Shown: piece by piece, positions 37,395 through 49,037 of the stretch
Position numbering within the stretch: the stretch's first letter is position 1
Layout of the letters: every line of letters starts with the position of its first letter
Source of the DNA: Aestuariivirga litoralis
GTDB lineage: Bacteria > Pseudomonadota > Alphaproteobacteria > Rhizobiales > Aestuariivirgaceae
Reading direction: 5' to 3'
Assembly: GCF_003234965.1 (NCBI RefSeq)
Contig: NZ_QKVK01000003.1
Span: 1 to 64,000, forward strand
DNA: 64,000 nucleotides
Program-made: the position numbers and the translations under genes
The notes under the pieces: model-generated
The model's input: only the letters and a program-made list of their open reading frames with translations
Told to the model about the DNA's origin: nothing
Database searches by the model: none

Positions 37395-38621
37395 ATGCCC
37401 CGTGACGAAATGCTCCGACCACTGAAGCGGATGAGCCTGGCGCAACGCCTGTGGCGCCGCCGCCCCGGCGCGCTGCCGGTGGCTGCCCTGTCCCTCGTGC
37501 TTGCCTTCACGGCCGGGACCGCGTGGCTGATGCGCCAGCCCGCCCCCCTGGCCGGGCAGCCGGTGGTCGTCGCCGCCATTCCGGAACAGGCGGAAATCAT
37601 CACCTCCTCCACCACGCCTGCCGAGGACGGCGCCCCCACGGAGGACGTGGCGGACGACACTGCGGACGGCATGATCGACCCGAACGCCATCGAGATCAGC
37701 GGCGGCGAGGAGATGGACGGCAGCGGCGCGGTGCAGGACCTTGCGCCCGAGGATGCCATGGCCCCCGAAAAGCACGAGGAGGCGATGATCATCGTCGCGC
37801 CGCACAGGGCGATGCGGGCGGCGCCCATCGTGGAGGTGACGGAAAAGTCGGCAGACGGCCCGCTGCCGCGCATCGGCGATGGCGGGCAGAAGCCCTTCGA
37901 CACCTATTCCCAGGTGACGCCCATGGCGATTGTCCAGTCCGGCCGGCCGAAGATCACGCTGGTGCTGGGCGGCATGGGCCTCAACGAGCGGCTGACCAAG
38001 AAGGCGCTTGACCTGCTGCCGGGTGACGTGACGCTGGGCTTCGCCCCCTATGGCGACAATCTGCAGGCCCAGGTGAACCAGGCGCGCGGCGATGGCCACG
38101 AGATCCTGCTGCAGGTGCCGATGGAACCTGTGGGCTACCCCGCCACCAACCCCGGGCCCCGCACCCTGCTGAGCGATGCGACACCGGAGCAGAACCTTTC
38201 CGCCCTGAAATGGCTGATGAGCCGCTTCGCCGGCTATTCCGGCATCACCAACTACATGGGTGGACGCCTGCTGACGAGCGAGGAGGCGCTGCGGCCGGTG
38301 CTGGCGGAGCTCAAGTCCCGCGGCCTCGCCTATCTCGAGGATGCCAGCGTGAAAAAAACGCGGACCTCCCGGCTGGCGCGGGAACTGCGCCTGCCGGTGC
38401 AGCACGCCACCATGGTGATCGATGCCGACCCCAGCGCCGCGGCCATCTCCGCCGCCCTCGCGCAGCTGGAGAAGGAAGCCCGGAAGCACGGCTCTGCCAT
38501 CGCCACCGGTTCGGGCCTCGACATCACCATCGAAACCGTTGCGGAATGGGCCAAAACCCTGCAGGAGAAGGGCATTCTGCTGGTGCCCGTGAGCGCCGCC
38601 TACAAGGGAAGAGCCACCTGA
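37395..38621 (+). CDS. Divergent polysaccharide deacetylase family protein (YibQ/DUF610 type)
   Basis: The 408-residue protein has one N-terminal membrane segment ([20 protein letters not shown]). An acidic linker (residues ~55-150) leads to a C-terminal deacetylase-like barrel ([35 protein letters not shown] ..., [37 protein letters not shown]). Family members sit by envC and ctpA in many proteobacteria; role unknown, thought to be in envelope or cell division. The metal-binding residues of true NodB enzymes are only partly kept. A perfect CtrA box lies upstream, and the stop overlaps rppH by 1 base. Confidence 0.88.
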   Translation: MPRDEMLRPLKRMSLAQRLWRRRPGALPVAALSLVLAFTAGTAWLMRQPAPLAGQPVVVAAIPEQAEIITSSTTPAEDGAPTEDVADDTADGMIDPNAIEISGGEEMDGSGAVQDLAPEDAMAPEKHEEAMIIVAPHRAMRAAPIVEVTEKSADGPLPRIGDGGQKPFDTYSQVTPMAIVQSGRPKITLVLGGMGLNERLTKKALDLLPGDVTLGFAPYGDNLQAQVNQARGDGHEILLQVPMEPVGYPATNPGPRTLLSDATPEQNLSALKWLMSRFAGYSGITNYMGGRLLTSEEALRPVLAELKSRGLAYLEDASVKKTRTSRLARELRLPVQHATMVIDADPSAAAISAALAQLEKEARKHGSAIATGSGLDITIETVAEWAKTLQEKGILLVPVSAAYKGRAT

Positions 38622-39118
38622 TGAGCAAGCATGACGAGATCACCGCCTATCGCCCCTGCGTCGGCGTGATGCTGATCAACAAGGCGGGCCTCGTATGGAT
38701 CGGCCGGCGCTTCGACAAGCAGAATGACGAGGGCAAGGGCCACTGGTGGCAGATGCCGCAGGGCGGCATCGACAAGGGCGAGGACGTGCGCGCTGCAGCG
38801 CTGCGTGAACTGGCCGAGGAAACTGCCGTCACCTCGGCCGAGATCATCGCGGAGTCCAGCCGCTGGTACAATTATGACCTGCCCGAACACCTGATCGGCA
38901 AGTCGTGGAACGGCAAGTATCGCGGCCAGACCCAGAAATGGCTCGCGCTCCGCTTTACCGGCGACGATTCCGAAATCGATCTTGCCCCGCCCGGCCACAA
39001 GCAGGAATTCGACCAGTGGCGCTGGGCCCGCATGGACGAGCTGATGGACCTGATCGTGCCCTTCAAGCGCCAGGTCTATGCGCAGGTGCTGGCGGAGTTC
39101 CGGCACCTCGGGGCGTGA
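38621..39118 (+). CDS. rppH: RNA pyrophosphohydrolase RppH
   Basis: It removes pyrophosphate from 5' ends of mRNA, starting decay. The 165-residue Nudix protein begins [24 protein letters not shown], has the Nudix box [24 protein letters not shown] (residues ~48-70) and [16 protein letters not shown] and [22 protein letters not shown] segments typical of RppH. ATG 38621 overlaps the preceding stop (TGATG). Confidence 0.93.
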   Translation: MSKHDEITAYRPCVGVMLINKAGLVWIGRRFDKQNDEGKGHWWQMPQGGIDKGEDVRAAALRELAEETAVTSAEIIAESSRWYNYDLPEHLIGKSWNGKYRGQTQKWLALRFTGDDSEIDLAPPGHKQEFDQWRWARMDELMDLIVPFKRQVYAQVLAEFRHLGA

Positions 39119-39156
39119 GGTTGCCCCGCGCGGCAAAGCCATCTAAATCGCATGCC

Positions 39157-39336
39157 ATGTCCAGAGCCCAGATCGTCCAGATCCTCATCACCCTGTTCGG
39201 CATCGCGCTTGCGGTGATCGTCTTCCTGTTCGGGCCCTATGACATGCTGGTGAACGGGATCATCGCCTTCGTGATCTTCGTGCTGGCGGGCATGGCGGCG
39301 GCGATCGCCTATGCCCGGCTGGCGAAGAAGGGCTGA
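39157..39336 (+). CDS. Small twin-helix membrane protein
   Basis: The 59-residue protein has two hydrophobic helices (IVQILITLFGIALAVIVFLFG and GIIAFVIFVLAGMAAAIAYA) and a basic tail RLAKKG. I recognise no family. It lies 38 bases after rppH and 4 bases before the HAD gene, so it is probably within one transcript. Coding is supported by spacing and composition only. Confidence 0.6.
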   Translation: MSRAQIVQILITLFGIALAVIVFLFGPYDMLVNGIIAFVIFVLAGMAAAIAYARLAKKG

Positions 39337-39340
39337 GGAC

Positions 39341-40003
39341 GTGCCGCACTTCATCTTCGACTGCGACGGCGTGCTGGTCGATTCCGAGCCGCTGTCGATG
39401 CGGGTGGACGTCGCCATCCTCGCCGAGAACGGCGTCGTCATGAGCGAGGAAGACGCACACCGGCGCTTCGTCGGCCGCACCTTCGCTGCCATGCTGGATG
39501 AGATGCAGCAGGAATTCGGCGTGACCTTCCCGGCCGATGCCTCGGCGCAAAAGGACCTGCGCCTGCTGAAGCTTTACGAAACGGACCTGCGCGCGGTCGA
39601 TGGTGTCGAGTCGGCACTCGAGGCGCTGGGCCCGCAGCATTTCAGTGTCGCCTCGAACTCTCCCTATGAGCGGGTCGAAACCGCGCTGCGCATCACGGGC
39701 CTTACCCGCTTCTTCGGCAACCGCATCACCACCTTCGAGCATGTGGCGCGCGGCAAGCCAGAGCCCGACGTGTTCATCGAGGCGGCCCGCCGGGCAGGCT
39801 ACAAGCCGGAAGACTGCATCGTGGTCGAGGATTCGGTTACCGGCGTCACGGCGGCGCACCGCGCGGGCTGCAGGGTGCTGGGCTTCACCGGCACCCACCC
39901 GCACCCCGAGGAGCAGGCGCCGAAGCTCGTCGCGGCGGGTGCCCGCATCACTTTCGCGAGGATGAGCGACCTGCCGGAAATCCTGTCCGAAAGAATACTT
40001 TGA
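39341..40003 (+). CDS. HAD-superfamily hydrolase (beta-phosphoglucomutase/phosphatase-like)
   Basis: The 220-residue protein has HAD motif I FIFDCDGVLVDSEPL at the N-terminus with the nucleophile Asp, motif II SVASNSP in the middle, motif III Lys in RGKPEPDVFIEAARRAGY and motif IV CIVVEDSVTGVTAAHRAG. The cap is helical (class I). Likely a sugar- or nucleotide-phosphate phosphatase. Start GTG 39341 follows GGCTGAGGAC; an upstream GTG/ATG frame into the previous gene is not supported. The end overlaps the putative helicase promoter. Confidence 0.87.
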   Translation: MPHFIFDCDGVLVDSEPLSMRVDVAILAENGVVMSEEDAHRRFVGRTFAAMLDEMQQEFGVTFPADASAQKDLRLLKLYETDLRAVDGVESALEALGPQHFSVASNSPYERVETALRITGLTRFFGNRITTFEHVARGKPEPDVFIEAARRAGYKPEDCIVVEDSVTGVTAAHRAGCRVLGFTGTHPHPEEQAPKLVAAGARITFARMSDLPEILSERIL

Positions 40004-40028
40004 CATTGCACTGCAACACGCCCATATG
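40000..40028 (+). promoter_or_regulatory. Predicted promoter of the DEAD-box gene with an embedded TTGCACTGCAA palindrome
   Basis: TTGACA at 40000-40005, a 17-base spacer and CATATG at 40023-40028 resemble a vegetative promoter. The spacer contains the palindrome TTGCACTGCAA (40006-40016), the same core as upstream of the mcd candidate, placed where a bound protein would block polymerase. A leader of about 200 bases would follow, with a hairpin at 40032-40053 (CCTGTCG/CGACAGG). Confidence 0.45.
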
Positions 40029-40237
40029 GGGCCTGTCGCACGAGGCCGACAGGAATACGTGAGGCGCAGCCAGGCTGCAGCCGTTCCGGCCACCAAGAGA
40101 CGCGACACTCCCGAACATACCTTTCACGTGGGTAGGTTTCAGCGCCCGCCCGGCCTGGATCAGATTCCCTGATTCCGGCGCTTCGGACATGGCTTGCGCT
40201 GCCCACTCATGCTCCGAAGACCGAAAGAAGATTAGAC

Positions 40238-41650
40238 GTGACCAATTTTACCGACCTCAACCTCTCCGAACCCCTGCTCCGTGCGTTGACCGCCGAGGGC
40301 TACGAGAAGCCCACCCCCATCCAGGCGCAGTCGATCCCCAGCCTGCTCGCCGGCCGTGACCTGCTGGGCATCGCCCAGACCGGCACCGGCAAGACGGCCG
40401 CCTTCGCGCTGCCCATCCTGCAGAAGCTGGCCGCCCACCCCGAGCGCGCCCAACGCGGCACCTGCCGTGCGCTGATCCTGTCGCCCACGCGTGAGCTTGC
40501 CGCCCAGATCGGCGAGAGCTTCCGCGTCTATGGCAAGTTCCTGAAGGTGACGCGCGCCGTCGTCTTCGGCGGCGTGTCGCTGAACAAGCAGGTCGACATC
40601 CTGCGCGGCGGCGTCGACGTCGTGGTGGCCACCCCCGGCCGCCTCGTGGACCTGATCGAGCGCAAGGCGCTGACCCTGTCGAAGGTCGAGATCTTCGTCC
40701 TCGACGAAGTCGACCAGATGCTCGACCTGGGCTTCATCCACGCGATCCGCAAGATCACAGGGATGCTGCCGGCCCAGCGCCAGAACCTGTTCTTCTCGGC
40801 CACCATGCCGAAGGAGATCTCGGGCCTCGCCAACAACCTCCTCACCGATCCGGTGCGCGTGGAAGTGACCCCGGTCGCCACCACCGCGGAGCGCGTGAAC
40901 CAGTCCGTGATCCATGTCGACCCGGCCAACAAGGCAAAGCTGCTCGCAGCATTGCTGGCCGACAACAACATGACGCGCACGCTGGTCTTCACCCGCACCA
41001 AGCACGGCGCCGACAAGGTGATGAAGCACCTCTCCAACGCGGGCTTCACCGCCGCGGCGATCCACGGCAACAAGAGCCAGAACAACCGCGAGCGCGCACT
41101 CGCCGGCTTCAAGGCGGGCAAGATCCTCGTCCTCGTCGCGACCGACATCGCGGCCCGCGGCATCGACGTCGATGGCGTGAGCCACGTCGTCAACTACGAC
41201 CTGCCGCATGTGCCGGAGTCTTACGTCCACCGCATCGGCCGCACGGCGCGCGCCGGGGCCGATGGTTCGGCCATCGCCTTCTGCACGCCGGAAGACCGAG
41301 GCCTGCTGCGTGACATCGAGAAGACCATCCGCGCCCAGGTGCCGGTGGTCGAGCATGAGCTTGGGCTGAAGGGTGTGCAGCAGCTCGCCCCGACCTTCGG
41401 CTGGCAGCCGGTGAAGGACAAGCCGCAGACCGGCAAGCCCCACCACCGCGGCCAGAAGCCCAACCGCAACCACGGTGGCGGCAACGCCAACGGCCAGCCC
41501 CGCCAGGGCAAACCGCAGGGCCAGAAGCCGCAGGGCCAGAAGGCCCACGCGCCGAAGCGCGATGGCGGCAACAATGGCGGCGGCCAGCAGGCCCCCAAGC
41601 GCACCGGCGGCGGCAGCTGGATGACCGAACTCGGCAAGCGCCAGGGTTAA
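40238..41650 (+). CDS. DEAD-box RNA helicase (RhlE/SrmB-like) with basic Gly/Asn/Gln tail
   Basis: This 470-residue RNA helicase has the Q motif ([14 protein letters not shown]), motif I AQTGTGKT, Ia PTRELAAQ, Ib TPGR, motif II DEVD in place of DEAD (around residue 150), motif III SAT, and motifs V ([10 protein letters not shown]) and VI ([12 protein letters not shown]). After residue ~385 comes a low-complexity tail rich in Gly, Asn, Lys, Gln and His, typical of RNA-binding extensions in cold-adapted helicases. GTG 40238 is the start; the long leader suggests post-transcriptional or cold control. A terminator follows. Confidence 0.93.
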   Translation: MTNFTDLNLSEPLLRALTAEGYEKPTPIQAQSIPSLLAGRDLLGIAQTGTGKTAAFALPILQKLAAHPERAQRGTCRALILSPTRELAAQIGESFRVYGKFLKVTRAVVFGGVSLNKQVDILRGGVDVVVATPGRLVDLIERKALTLSKVEIFVLDEVDQMLDLGFIHAIRKITGMLPAQRQNLFFSATMPKEISGLANNLLTDPVRVEVTPVATTAERVNQSVIHVDPANKAKLLAALLADNNMTRTLVFTRTKHGADKVMKHLSNAGFTAAAIHGNKSQNNRERALAGFKAGKILVLVATDIAARGIDVDGVSHVVNYDLPHVPESYVHRIGRTARAGADGSAIAFCTPEDRGLLRDIEKTIRAQVPVVEHELGLKGVQQLAPTFGWQPVKDKPQTGKPHHRGQKPNRNHGGGNANGQPRQGKPQGQKPQGQKAHAPKRDGGNNGGGQQAPKRTGGGSWMTELGKRQG

Positions 41651-41679
41651 GCACCGTCTCGGGACCAATACCGATGAAG

Positions 41680-41711
41680 AGCCCGCCAGCGATGGCGGGC
41701 TTTTTGTTTTT
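41680..41711 (+). terminator. Intrinsic terminator after the DEAD-box gene
   Basis: The nine-base arms AGCCCGCCA and TGGCGGGCT have a GCGA loop, followed by TTTTTGTTTTT. Confidence 0.9.
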
Positions 41712-41730
41712 CACGGTCTCCCTCTCCTTC

Positions 41731-41809
41731 TCATCATGCGCGGGCTCGACCCGCGCATCCTTTTCGGGCGCCGGGATAAGGATCGCCGGGACGAGCCCGG
41801 CGATGATGA
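41731..41809. repeat. Paired inverted intergenic repeat, family B copy 3
   Basis: The arm TCATCATGCGCGGGCTCGAC...CGCGCATCC is followed after ~20 bases by the inverted arm GATCGCCGGGACGAGCCCGG...ATGATGA. It lies between the helicase terminator and the atp operon terminator. The arms differ from each other at several paired positions, mostly preserving the palindrome. Confidence 0.8.
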
Positions 41810-41855
41810 GCTGAGAAAGAGTTAGCGAGCGTGAGGACGCGCGGATGCATCTCCC

Positions 41856-41892
41856 ACAAAACAAAATCGCCGGAGCATTGCCCCGGCGATTT
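41856..41892 (-). terminator. Intrinsic terminator of the atp operon
   Basis: Reading on the minus strand, arms AAATCGCCGG and CCGGCGATTT with a nine-base loop are followed by TGTTTTG. It lies 24 bases after atpC. Confidence 0.85.
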
Positions 41893-41915
41893 CAAATCCT
41901 GCCCTGACCTGCAGA

Positions 41916-42311
41916 TCACAGCGCCGACTGCAGCGCCTTCAGCTGGTTCAGCACTTCCGTTGCCTTGCGCTGGGCTTCGCCGGGCTTGGCGTCGGCGAGG
42001 TCCTGTTCGGCGTCCTTGATCTGGCGGGCCATCACATCCGCCGTGACTTCGGCCACCGGGATCGCGACCTCGGCCAGGAGCGTGAGGCCCTGAGGGTTCA
42101 CTTCCGCCATGCCGCCCTTGACGAAGATGCGCTCGGCCGCGCCGCCGTCACGGGTGACGGTGACGACGCCGGGGCGCAGCGTGGTGAGGACGGGCGAGTG
42201 GCCCGGATAGATGCCCATCTCGCCCTCGGTGCCCGGGAGCGTGACCGAGGCCACGTCGCCCGAGAACAGAAGCCGCGCGGGGCTCACGAGTTCGAAATGA
42301 AGACCAGCCAT
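41916..42311 (-). CDS. atpC: ATP synthase F1 subunit epsilon
   Basis: The 131-residue rotor-stalk subunit begins LHFELVSPARLLFSGDVASVTLPGTEGEMGIYPGHSPVLT, the conserved N-terminal beta-barrel, followed by a C-terminal two-helix region (ADVMARQIKDAEQDLADAKPGEAQRKATEVL) that regulates ATP hydrolysis. Last gene of atpHAGDC, five bases after atpD. Confidence 0.97.
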   Translation of the reverse strand: MAGLHFELVSPARLLFSGDVASVTLPGTEGEMGIYPGHSPVLTTLRPGVVTVTRDGGAAERIFVKGGMAEVNPQGLTLLAEVAIPVAEVTADVMARQIKDAEQDLADAKPGEAQRKATEVLNQLKALQSAL

Positions 42312-42316
42312 CTGGA

Positions 42317-43777
<1,461 letters not shown>

Positions 43778-44656
43778 TTAGAGCGCTTCGGCGCCCGAAA
43801 TGATTTCGATGAGTTCCTTGGTGATCTGCGCCTGGCGCTGGCGGTTGTACTTGATCGACAGCTTGTTGATCATGTCACCGGCGTTGCGGGTGGCGTTGTC
43901 CATGGCGCTCATGCGGGCACCCTGCTCGGAGGCCGCATTTTCGAGAAGGCCACGGAAAATCTGCACCGCGATGTTGCGCGGCAGGAGATCGGCCAGGATT
44001 TCGCCCTCTTCGGGCTCGGCTTCGTAGACAGCGCCGCCAAGATCGGCGGGCTTCGCACCCGAGACATCGGCCGGGATCAGACGCAGGGCCGTGGGCTTCT
44101 GCGAAATGACCGACTTGAACTCGGAGAAGAACAGGGTTGCCACATCGAACTCGCCGTTGTGGAACATGTTGAGCACCTTGTGCGCAACGGCCTGGGCCTC
44201 GGCGAACGACATCTGCTTCACGGAGCGGAAGTCGACGTGCTCGACGATGTACTTGCCATAGACACGCTTCAGCGCGTCATTGCCCTTCTTGCCGACGGTG
44301 AAGATCTTCACCGTCTTGCCCTGGGCGATGAGGCGATCGGCATGCTCGCGGGCAAGCTTTGCGATCGATGAATTGAAGCCGCCGCAGAGGCCGCGCTCGG
44401 CGGTCGCCACGATCAGCAGGTGCGTTTCATCGAAACCCGTGCCGGTGAGAAGTGTGGGCGCGCCCGCCTTGCCGCTCATGGCGGAGGCGAGGTTGCCGAT
44501 CACCGCCGACATGCGCTCCGAATAGGGGCGCGCGGCGACGGCTGCTTCCTGGGCGCGGCGCAGTTTCGCCGCGGCCACCATCTGCATGGCCTTGGTGATC
44601 TTGCGCGTCGCCTTCACCGAGGCGATGCGATTGCGTAAGTCCTTGAGACTTGCCAT
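43778..44656 (-). CDS. atpG: ATP synthase F1 subunit gamma
   Basis: The 292-residue central shaft subunit has the conserved N-terminal [34 protein letters not shown] and C-terminal [42 protein letters not shown] short acidic insertion ([10 protein letters not shown]) near residue 208 is typical of the region. Nine bases after atpA. Confidence 0.98.
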   Translation of the reverse strand: MASLKDLRNRIASVKATRKITKAMQMVAAAKLRRAQEAAVAARPYSERMSAVIGNLASAMSGKAGAPTLLTGTGFDETHLLIVATAERGLCGGFNSSIAKLAREHADRLIAQGKTVKIFTVGKKGNDALKRVYGKYIVEHVDFRSVKQMSFAEAQAVAHKVLNMFHNGEFDVATLFFSEFKSVISQKPTALRLIPADVSGAKPADLGGAVYEAEPEEGEILADLLPRNIAVQIFRGLLENAASEQGARMSAMDNATRNAGDMINKLSIKYNRQRQAQITKELIEIISGAEAL

Positions 44657-44665
44657 CGGGGACCC

Positions 44666-46755
<2,090 letters not shown>

Positions 46756-46993
46756 GATCCGTCTTTCACTCGCTTTTGGGCCTGCGCATCAATGACTTGG
46801 CGCCGTGCCGCTGGAATGTCTGGGAGGCCGGCATGCAAGGCTGCACACCCACGGTCCGAGGCCCCCGCCCCGCCGCGCGCGTTGGCTATCACATGGGGAA
46901 TGGACTCGCAACCACGTTCACGCGACGGATTGCCGCGACTTTGGTGGGTGCAATCCGGGCGGCGTGTTGTCACCAAGCACTACTCCCTCAGCT

Positions 46994-47026
46994 CGTCACC
47001 CCAGCGAAAGCTGGGGCCCAGCTTTG
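46994..47026. repeat. Intergenic palindromic repeat, family C copy 1
   Basis: GTCACCCCAGCGAAAGCTGG continues GGCCCAGCTTTGG. The core is an imperfect palindrome (CCCAGCGAAAGCTGGG). An inverted copy lies at 47401-47433; between them is the broken GIY-YIG gene. Confidence 0.85.
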
Positions 47027-47046
47027 GCGGCCGCGGGCGGGGAATT

Positions 47047-47366
47047 TCACTCGGAAACCAGCGTCGCCAGCACATCAATCTCATCGTGCAGATCGCGCCA
47101 ATCGGGGTTCATTTTCTCTATGATCTCGATCTTCCAGTCCCGCTTCCACGCCTTGAGCTGCTTTTCTCGGCGGATAGCCACTTCCATCAGCAGGCGATGC
47201 TCGTACCAGACCAGCCGGTTGGTGCCATAGGTGGAGGTGAACCCCGGCGTGGTCCCATTCTTGTGGGCGCAGACACGGGTCCACAGATCGCTGGTCACGC
47301 CGATGTAGATGGTGCCGCGGTAACGGTTGGAAGCATGTAGACCGCGGGGTGTTTCTCGACCTGCAT
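47047..47366 (-). pseudogene. GIY-YIG nuclease family gene disrupted by a 4-base deletion
   Basis: From ATG 47366 the frame reads MQVEKHPAVYML and then shifts to a stop. The next frame gives SNRYRGTIYIGVTSDLWTRV ... GTTPGFTSTYGTNRLVWYE ... ending at 47047. The break sits at ATGCTTCC; restoring one GCTT unit (ATGCTTGCTTCC) gives VYMLASNRYRGTIYIGVTSD, an exact GIY-YIG motif, so one copy of a GCTT tandem was lost. The downstream part alone (GTG at 47298, 83 residues) lacks the catalytic motif. With the repair the protein is ~107 residues, the usual size of the small stand-alone family. A sequencing error remains possible. Confidence 0.82.
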
Positions 47367-47400
47367 GACGTTACGTCATACACCGAACCCTGCATCCAAA

Positions 47401-47433
47401 AAAAGCTAGGCCCCAGCTTTCGCTGGGGTGACG
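47401..47433. repeat. Intergenic palindromic repeat, family C copy 2 (inverted)
   Basis: AAAAGCTAGGCCCCAGCTTT continues CGCTGGGGTGACGG, the inverse of copy 1. With copy 1 it flanks the GIY-YIG pseudogene in inverted orientation, ~375 bases apart. Confidence 0.85.
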
Positions 47434-47451
47434 GCTTGTGAGGGTGGTGTG

Positions 47452-47491
47452 AGCCAAACAAAAAACCCGCCGGGGGAGGACCGGCGGGTTC
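47452..47491 (-). terminator. Intrinsic terminator of the DUF1127 pair
   Basis: On the minus strand, ten-base arms AACCCGCCGG and CCGGCGGGTT are followed by TTTTTTGTTT. It begins 9 bases after the second DUF1127 stop. Confidence 0.88.
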
Positions 47492-47499
47492 TTCGTGGG

Positions 47500-47673
47500 T
47501 CAGGTCCTGAAGGCCCTGACGCGGGCCACGTGGCCCAGCTGGTATCGTTTCAGGCCCATGTCGGCCAGGTCCTCGTCCGACAGCGCTTCGGCTTCGGCGC
47601 GGGCCTTGCGGTAGGCCTTCAGTTTCCGGCTGCGGCCCAGGCGTTCGAGCAGGGAGGCCGGGAAGAATGTCAT
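47500..47673 (-). CDS. DUF1127-like small protein
   Basis: The 57-residue arginine-rich protein reads MTFFPASLLERLGRSRKL then KAYRKARAEAEALSDEDLADMGLKRYQLGHVARVRAFRT; L-S-D-x-[DE]-L-x-D-[MIL]-G is the DUF1127 signature. Short DUF1127 proteins in alphaproteobacteria have been linked to phosphate, RNA and stress metabolism. Its ATG overlaps the stop of the preceding DUF1127 gene (ATGA), so the two are translated together. Confidence 0.8.
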   Translation of the reverse strand: MTFFPASLLERLGRSRKLKAYRKARAEAEALSDEDLADMGLKRYQLGHVARVRAFRT

Positions 47674-47822
47674 TGGCGGGCCGCTTCCCGGGCAAGCCGC
47701 GGAATGTCGGAGCGCGAGATGCCGAGATCGGCGAGCTCACGCGACGTGAGCTGCTCGAGCTCCTGGACGGTGCGGGAATAGCGCTTCCAGGTGGAGTAGC
47801 GGGACTTGAGAACTTCGAACAT
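47670..47822 (-). CDS. DUF1127 (YjiS-like) small protein
   Basis: The 50-residue protein has the basic, aromatic N-terminal MFEVLKSRYSTWKRYSRTVQ and the DUF1127 core ELEQLTSRELADLGISRSDIPRLAREAARQ. The ATG follows CAAGGGGGATGACAC, a strong ribosome site. It is the first of a two-gene unit with its own terminator. Both genes are shorter than most automatic cut-offs. Confidence 0.88.
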   Translation of the reverse strand: MFEVLKSRYSTWKRYSRTVQELEQLTSRELADLGISRSDIPRLAREAARQ

Positions 47823-48124
47823 GTGTCATCCCCCTTGAGATGATGGGCCTTTGGTTGCTTTCAACGAGAGGAAATTTAGGTGCGGTGCAACAAAATGAGA
47901 ATTGCAAATTCTGCATGCCTCGCTTTACAATAGCTAAAACAGCATCTTAATCACACGTTCACATTGCCACATTCCTGCTGCATTGCCGCAAAAATGAGCC
48001 TGCCGCCGCTCAGGCAACCGGCAATCATGCCGAATAATCATGCAGATCCTTGCGATTGGACAAACCGCGCACCCCCGCGGCGGGTTTATGCTGCCGCGAT
48101 ACCGTGCAGCCCGGAGGACCCGTC
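47823..48124. other. AT-richer divergent regulatory region between DUF1127 and haemoglobin genes
   Basis: About 300 bases with no gene, clearly less GC-rich than the surroundings. It contains TTGC/GCAA half-elements (GTGCGGTGCAA near 47880, TTGCCGCAA near 47985) and TTAA-N7-TTCA near 47947, one base from a CtrA box. It must hold promoters for both flanking genes. I see no hairpin typical of a known small RNA. Confidence 0.4.
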
Positions 48125-48553
48125 ATGACCGCAGCCCCCTACCAGACCCCCTATGACCGGATCGGTGGCGAGGAGGGCGTGCGGCGCCTGGTGAAGGTGT
48201 TTTACGACCTGGTCGAGACCGAACCCGAGGGCGCGCCGCTGCGCGTCATGCACAACCAGGGCAATGGCCTGGCGCATGCGCGGGAGGCCCAGTTCATGTT
48301 CCTGTCGGGCTTCCTCGGCGGCCCGCAGCTCTATGTCGAGCAGTATCGGCATTCCAACGTGCGCCAGATGCACAACCACCTGGCCATCGGCGAGGTGGAG
48401 GCGCAGTCCTGGCTTCAGTGCATGGAGAAAGCCCTTGAGACCACGGCGGATGAGGACACCCGCCGCGTGCTCATGCAGACCTTCACGCGGGTGGCGACGG
48501 CGCTGCGCAACCAGCCGCCGGCGGACAACCCGCTGAAGGTCACTTCAGCTTGA
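48125..48553 (+). CDS. Group II truncated haemoglobin
   Basis: The 142-residue protein has YDRIGGEEGVRRLVKVFYDLVETEPEG at the start, MFLSGFLGGPQLYVEQYRHSNVRQMHNHLAIGEVEAQSWLQCMEKAL in the middle, with the proximal His in the HNHLAIG segment, and the group II Trp at the G helix start (SWLQCM). Such proteins bind O2 or NO and are tied to stress and redox. ATG 48125 is chosen as the family start. Its 3' end overlaps the convergent cupin gene by 14 bases. Confidence 0.92.
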   Translation: MTAAPYQTPYDRIGGEEGVRRLVKVFYDLVETEPEGAPLRVMHNQGNGLAHAREAQFMFLSGFLGGPQLYVEQYRHSNVRQMHNHLAIGEVEAQSWLQCMEKALETTADEDTRRVLMQTFTRVATALRNQPPADNPLKVTSA

Positions 48554-48893
48554 TGCAGAAGTGCTTCCTGACCGGCTTCTCGATCTTCCAGGTGCCGGCG
48601 AAGCCCGGCTCCACCGTGAAGGCGTCGCCCGGCTGCATGGTCACCGGCTGGCCGCCGTCCGGCGTGATGGTGATCTGGCCGTCGATCAGGTGCACGAATT
48701 CATAGGCGCCATAGGTGGCGTGCCAGGTGCCCGGCGTTGCCTCCCAGGTGCCGCTGATCACGCTGCCGTCGGCCGAGGTGTGCTGCACCCAGGTCTTCAT
48801 GGTTGGGTTGCCCTCGACCTTCTTCCAGCCGTCGAGATCGCCGGTGATGGGCTCGGGGCCAGGGGCGGGAAAGCGGAAAACGACGTCAGCCAT
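48540..48893 (-). CDS. Cupin domain protein
   Basis: The 117-residue single-domain cupin has the first motif around TWEATPGTWHATYGAYEFVHLIDGQITI and the second GGQPVTMQPGDAFTVEPGFAGTWKIEKPVRKHF. It resembles the cupin_3 (DUF861) group, sometimes in (S)-ureidoglycine or ethanolamine metabolism, but the metal-binding histidines are only partly present. Alone downstream of the fhs terminator. Confidence 0.82.
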   Translation of the reverse strand: MADVVFRFPAPGPEPITGDLDGWKKVEGNPTMKTWVQHTSADGSVISGTWEATPGTWHATYGAYEFVHLIDGQITITPDGGQPVTMQPGDAFTVEPGFAGTWKIEKPVRKHFCIKLK

Positions 48894-48979
48894 GTTGGTT
48901 GCCTCCTTCACATGGTGTGAGTGGAAAAGCACGCTCGGATCCCGGTGAAGAAACAAACTTAAATCGTTTGCCGAGTCAA

Positions 48980-49013
48980 CAAAGCAAAAGGCCCGGGGAA
49001 ATCCCCGGGCCTT
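48980..49013 (-). terminator. Intrinsic terminator after fhs
   Basis: On the minus strand, twelve-base arms AAGGCCCGGGGA and TCCCCGGGCCTT with a two-base loop are followed by TTTTGCTTTG. It separates fhs from the cupin gene. Confidence 0.85.
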
Positions 49014-49037
49014 CGGCAATCGAACGAACGCTCCGGC

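Noticed and set aside
46756-46993. Possible gene (for example priA end) upstream of atpH
   Set aside because: No frame shows a helicase or any other motif; treated as promoter region of the atp operon.
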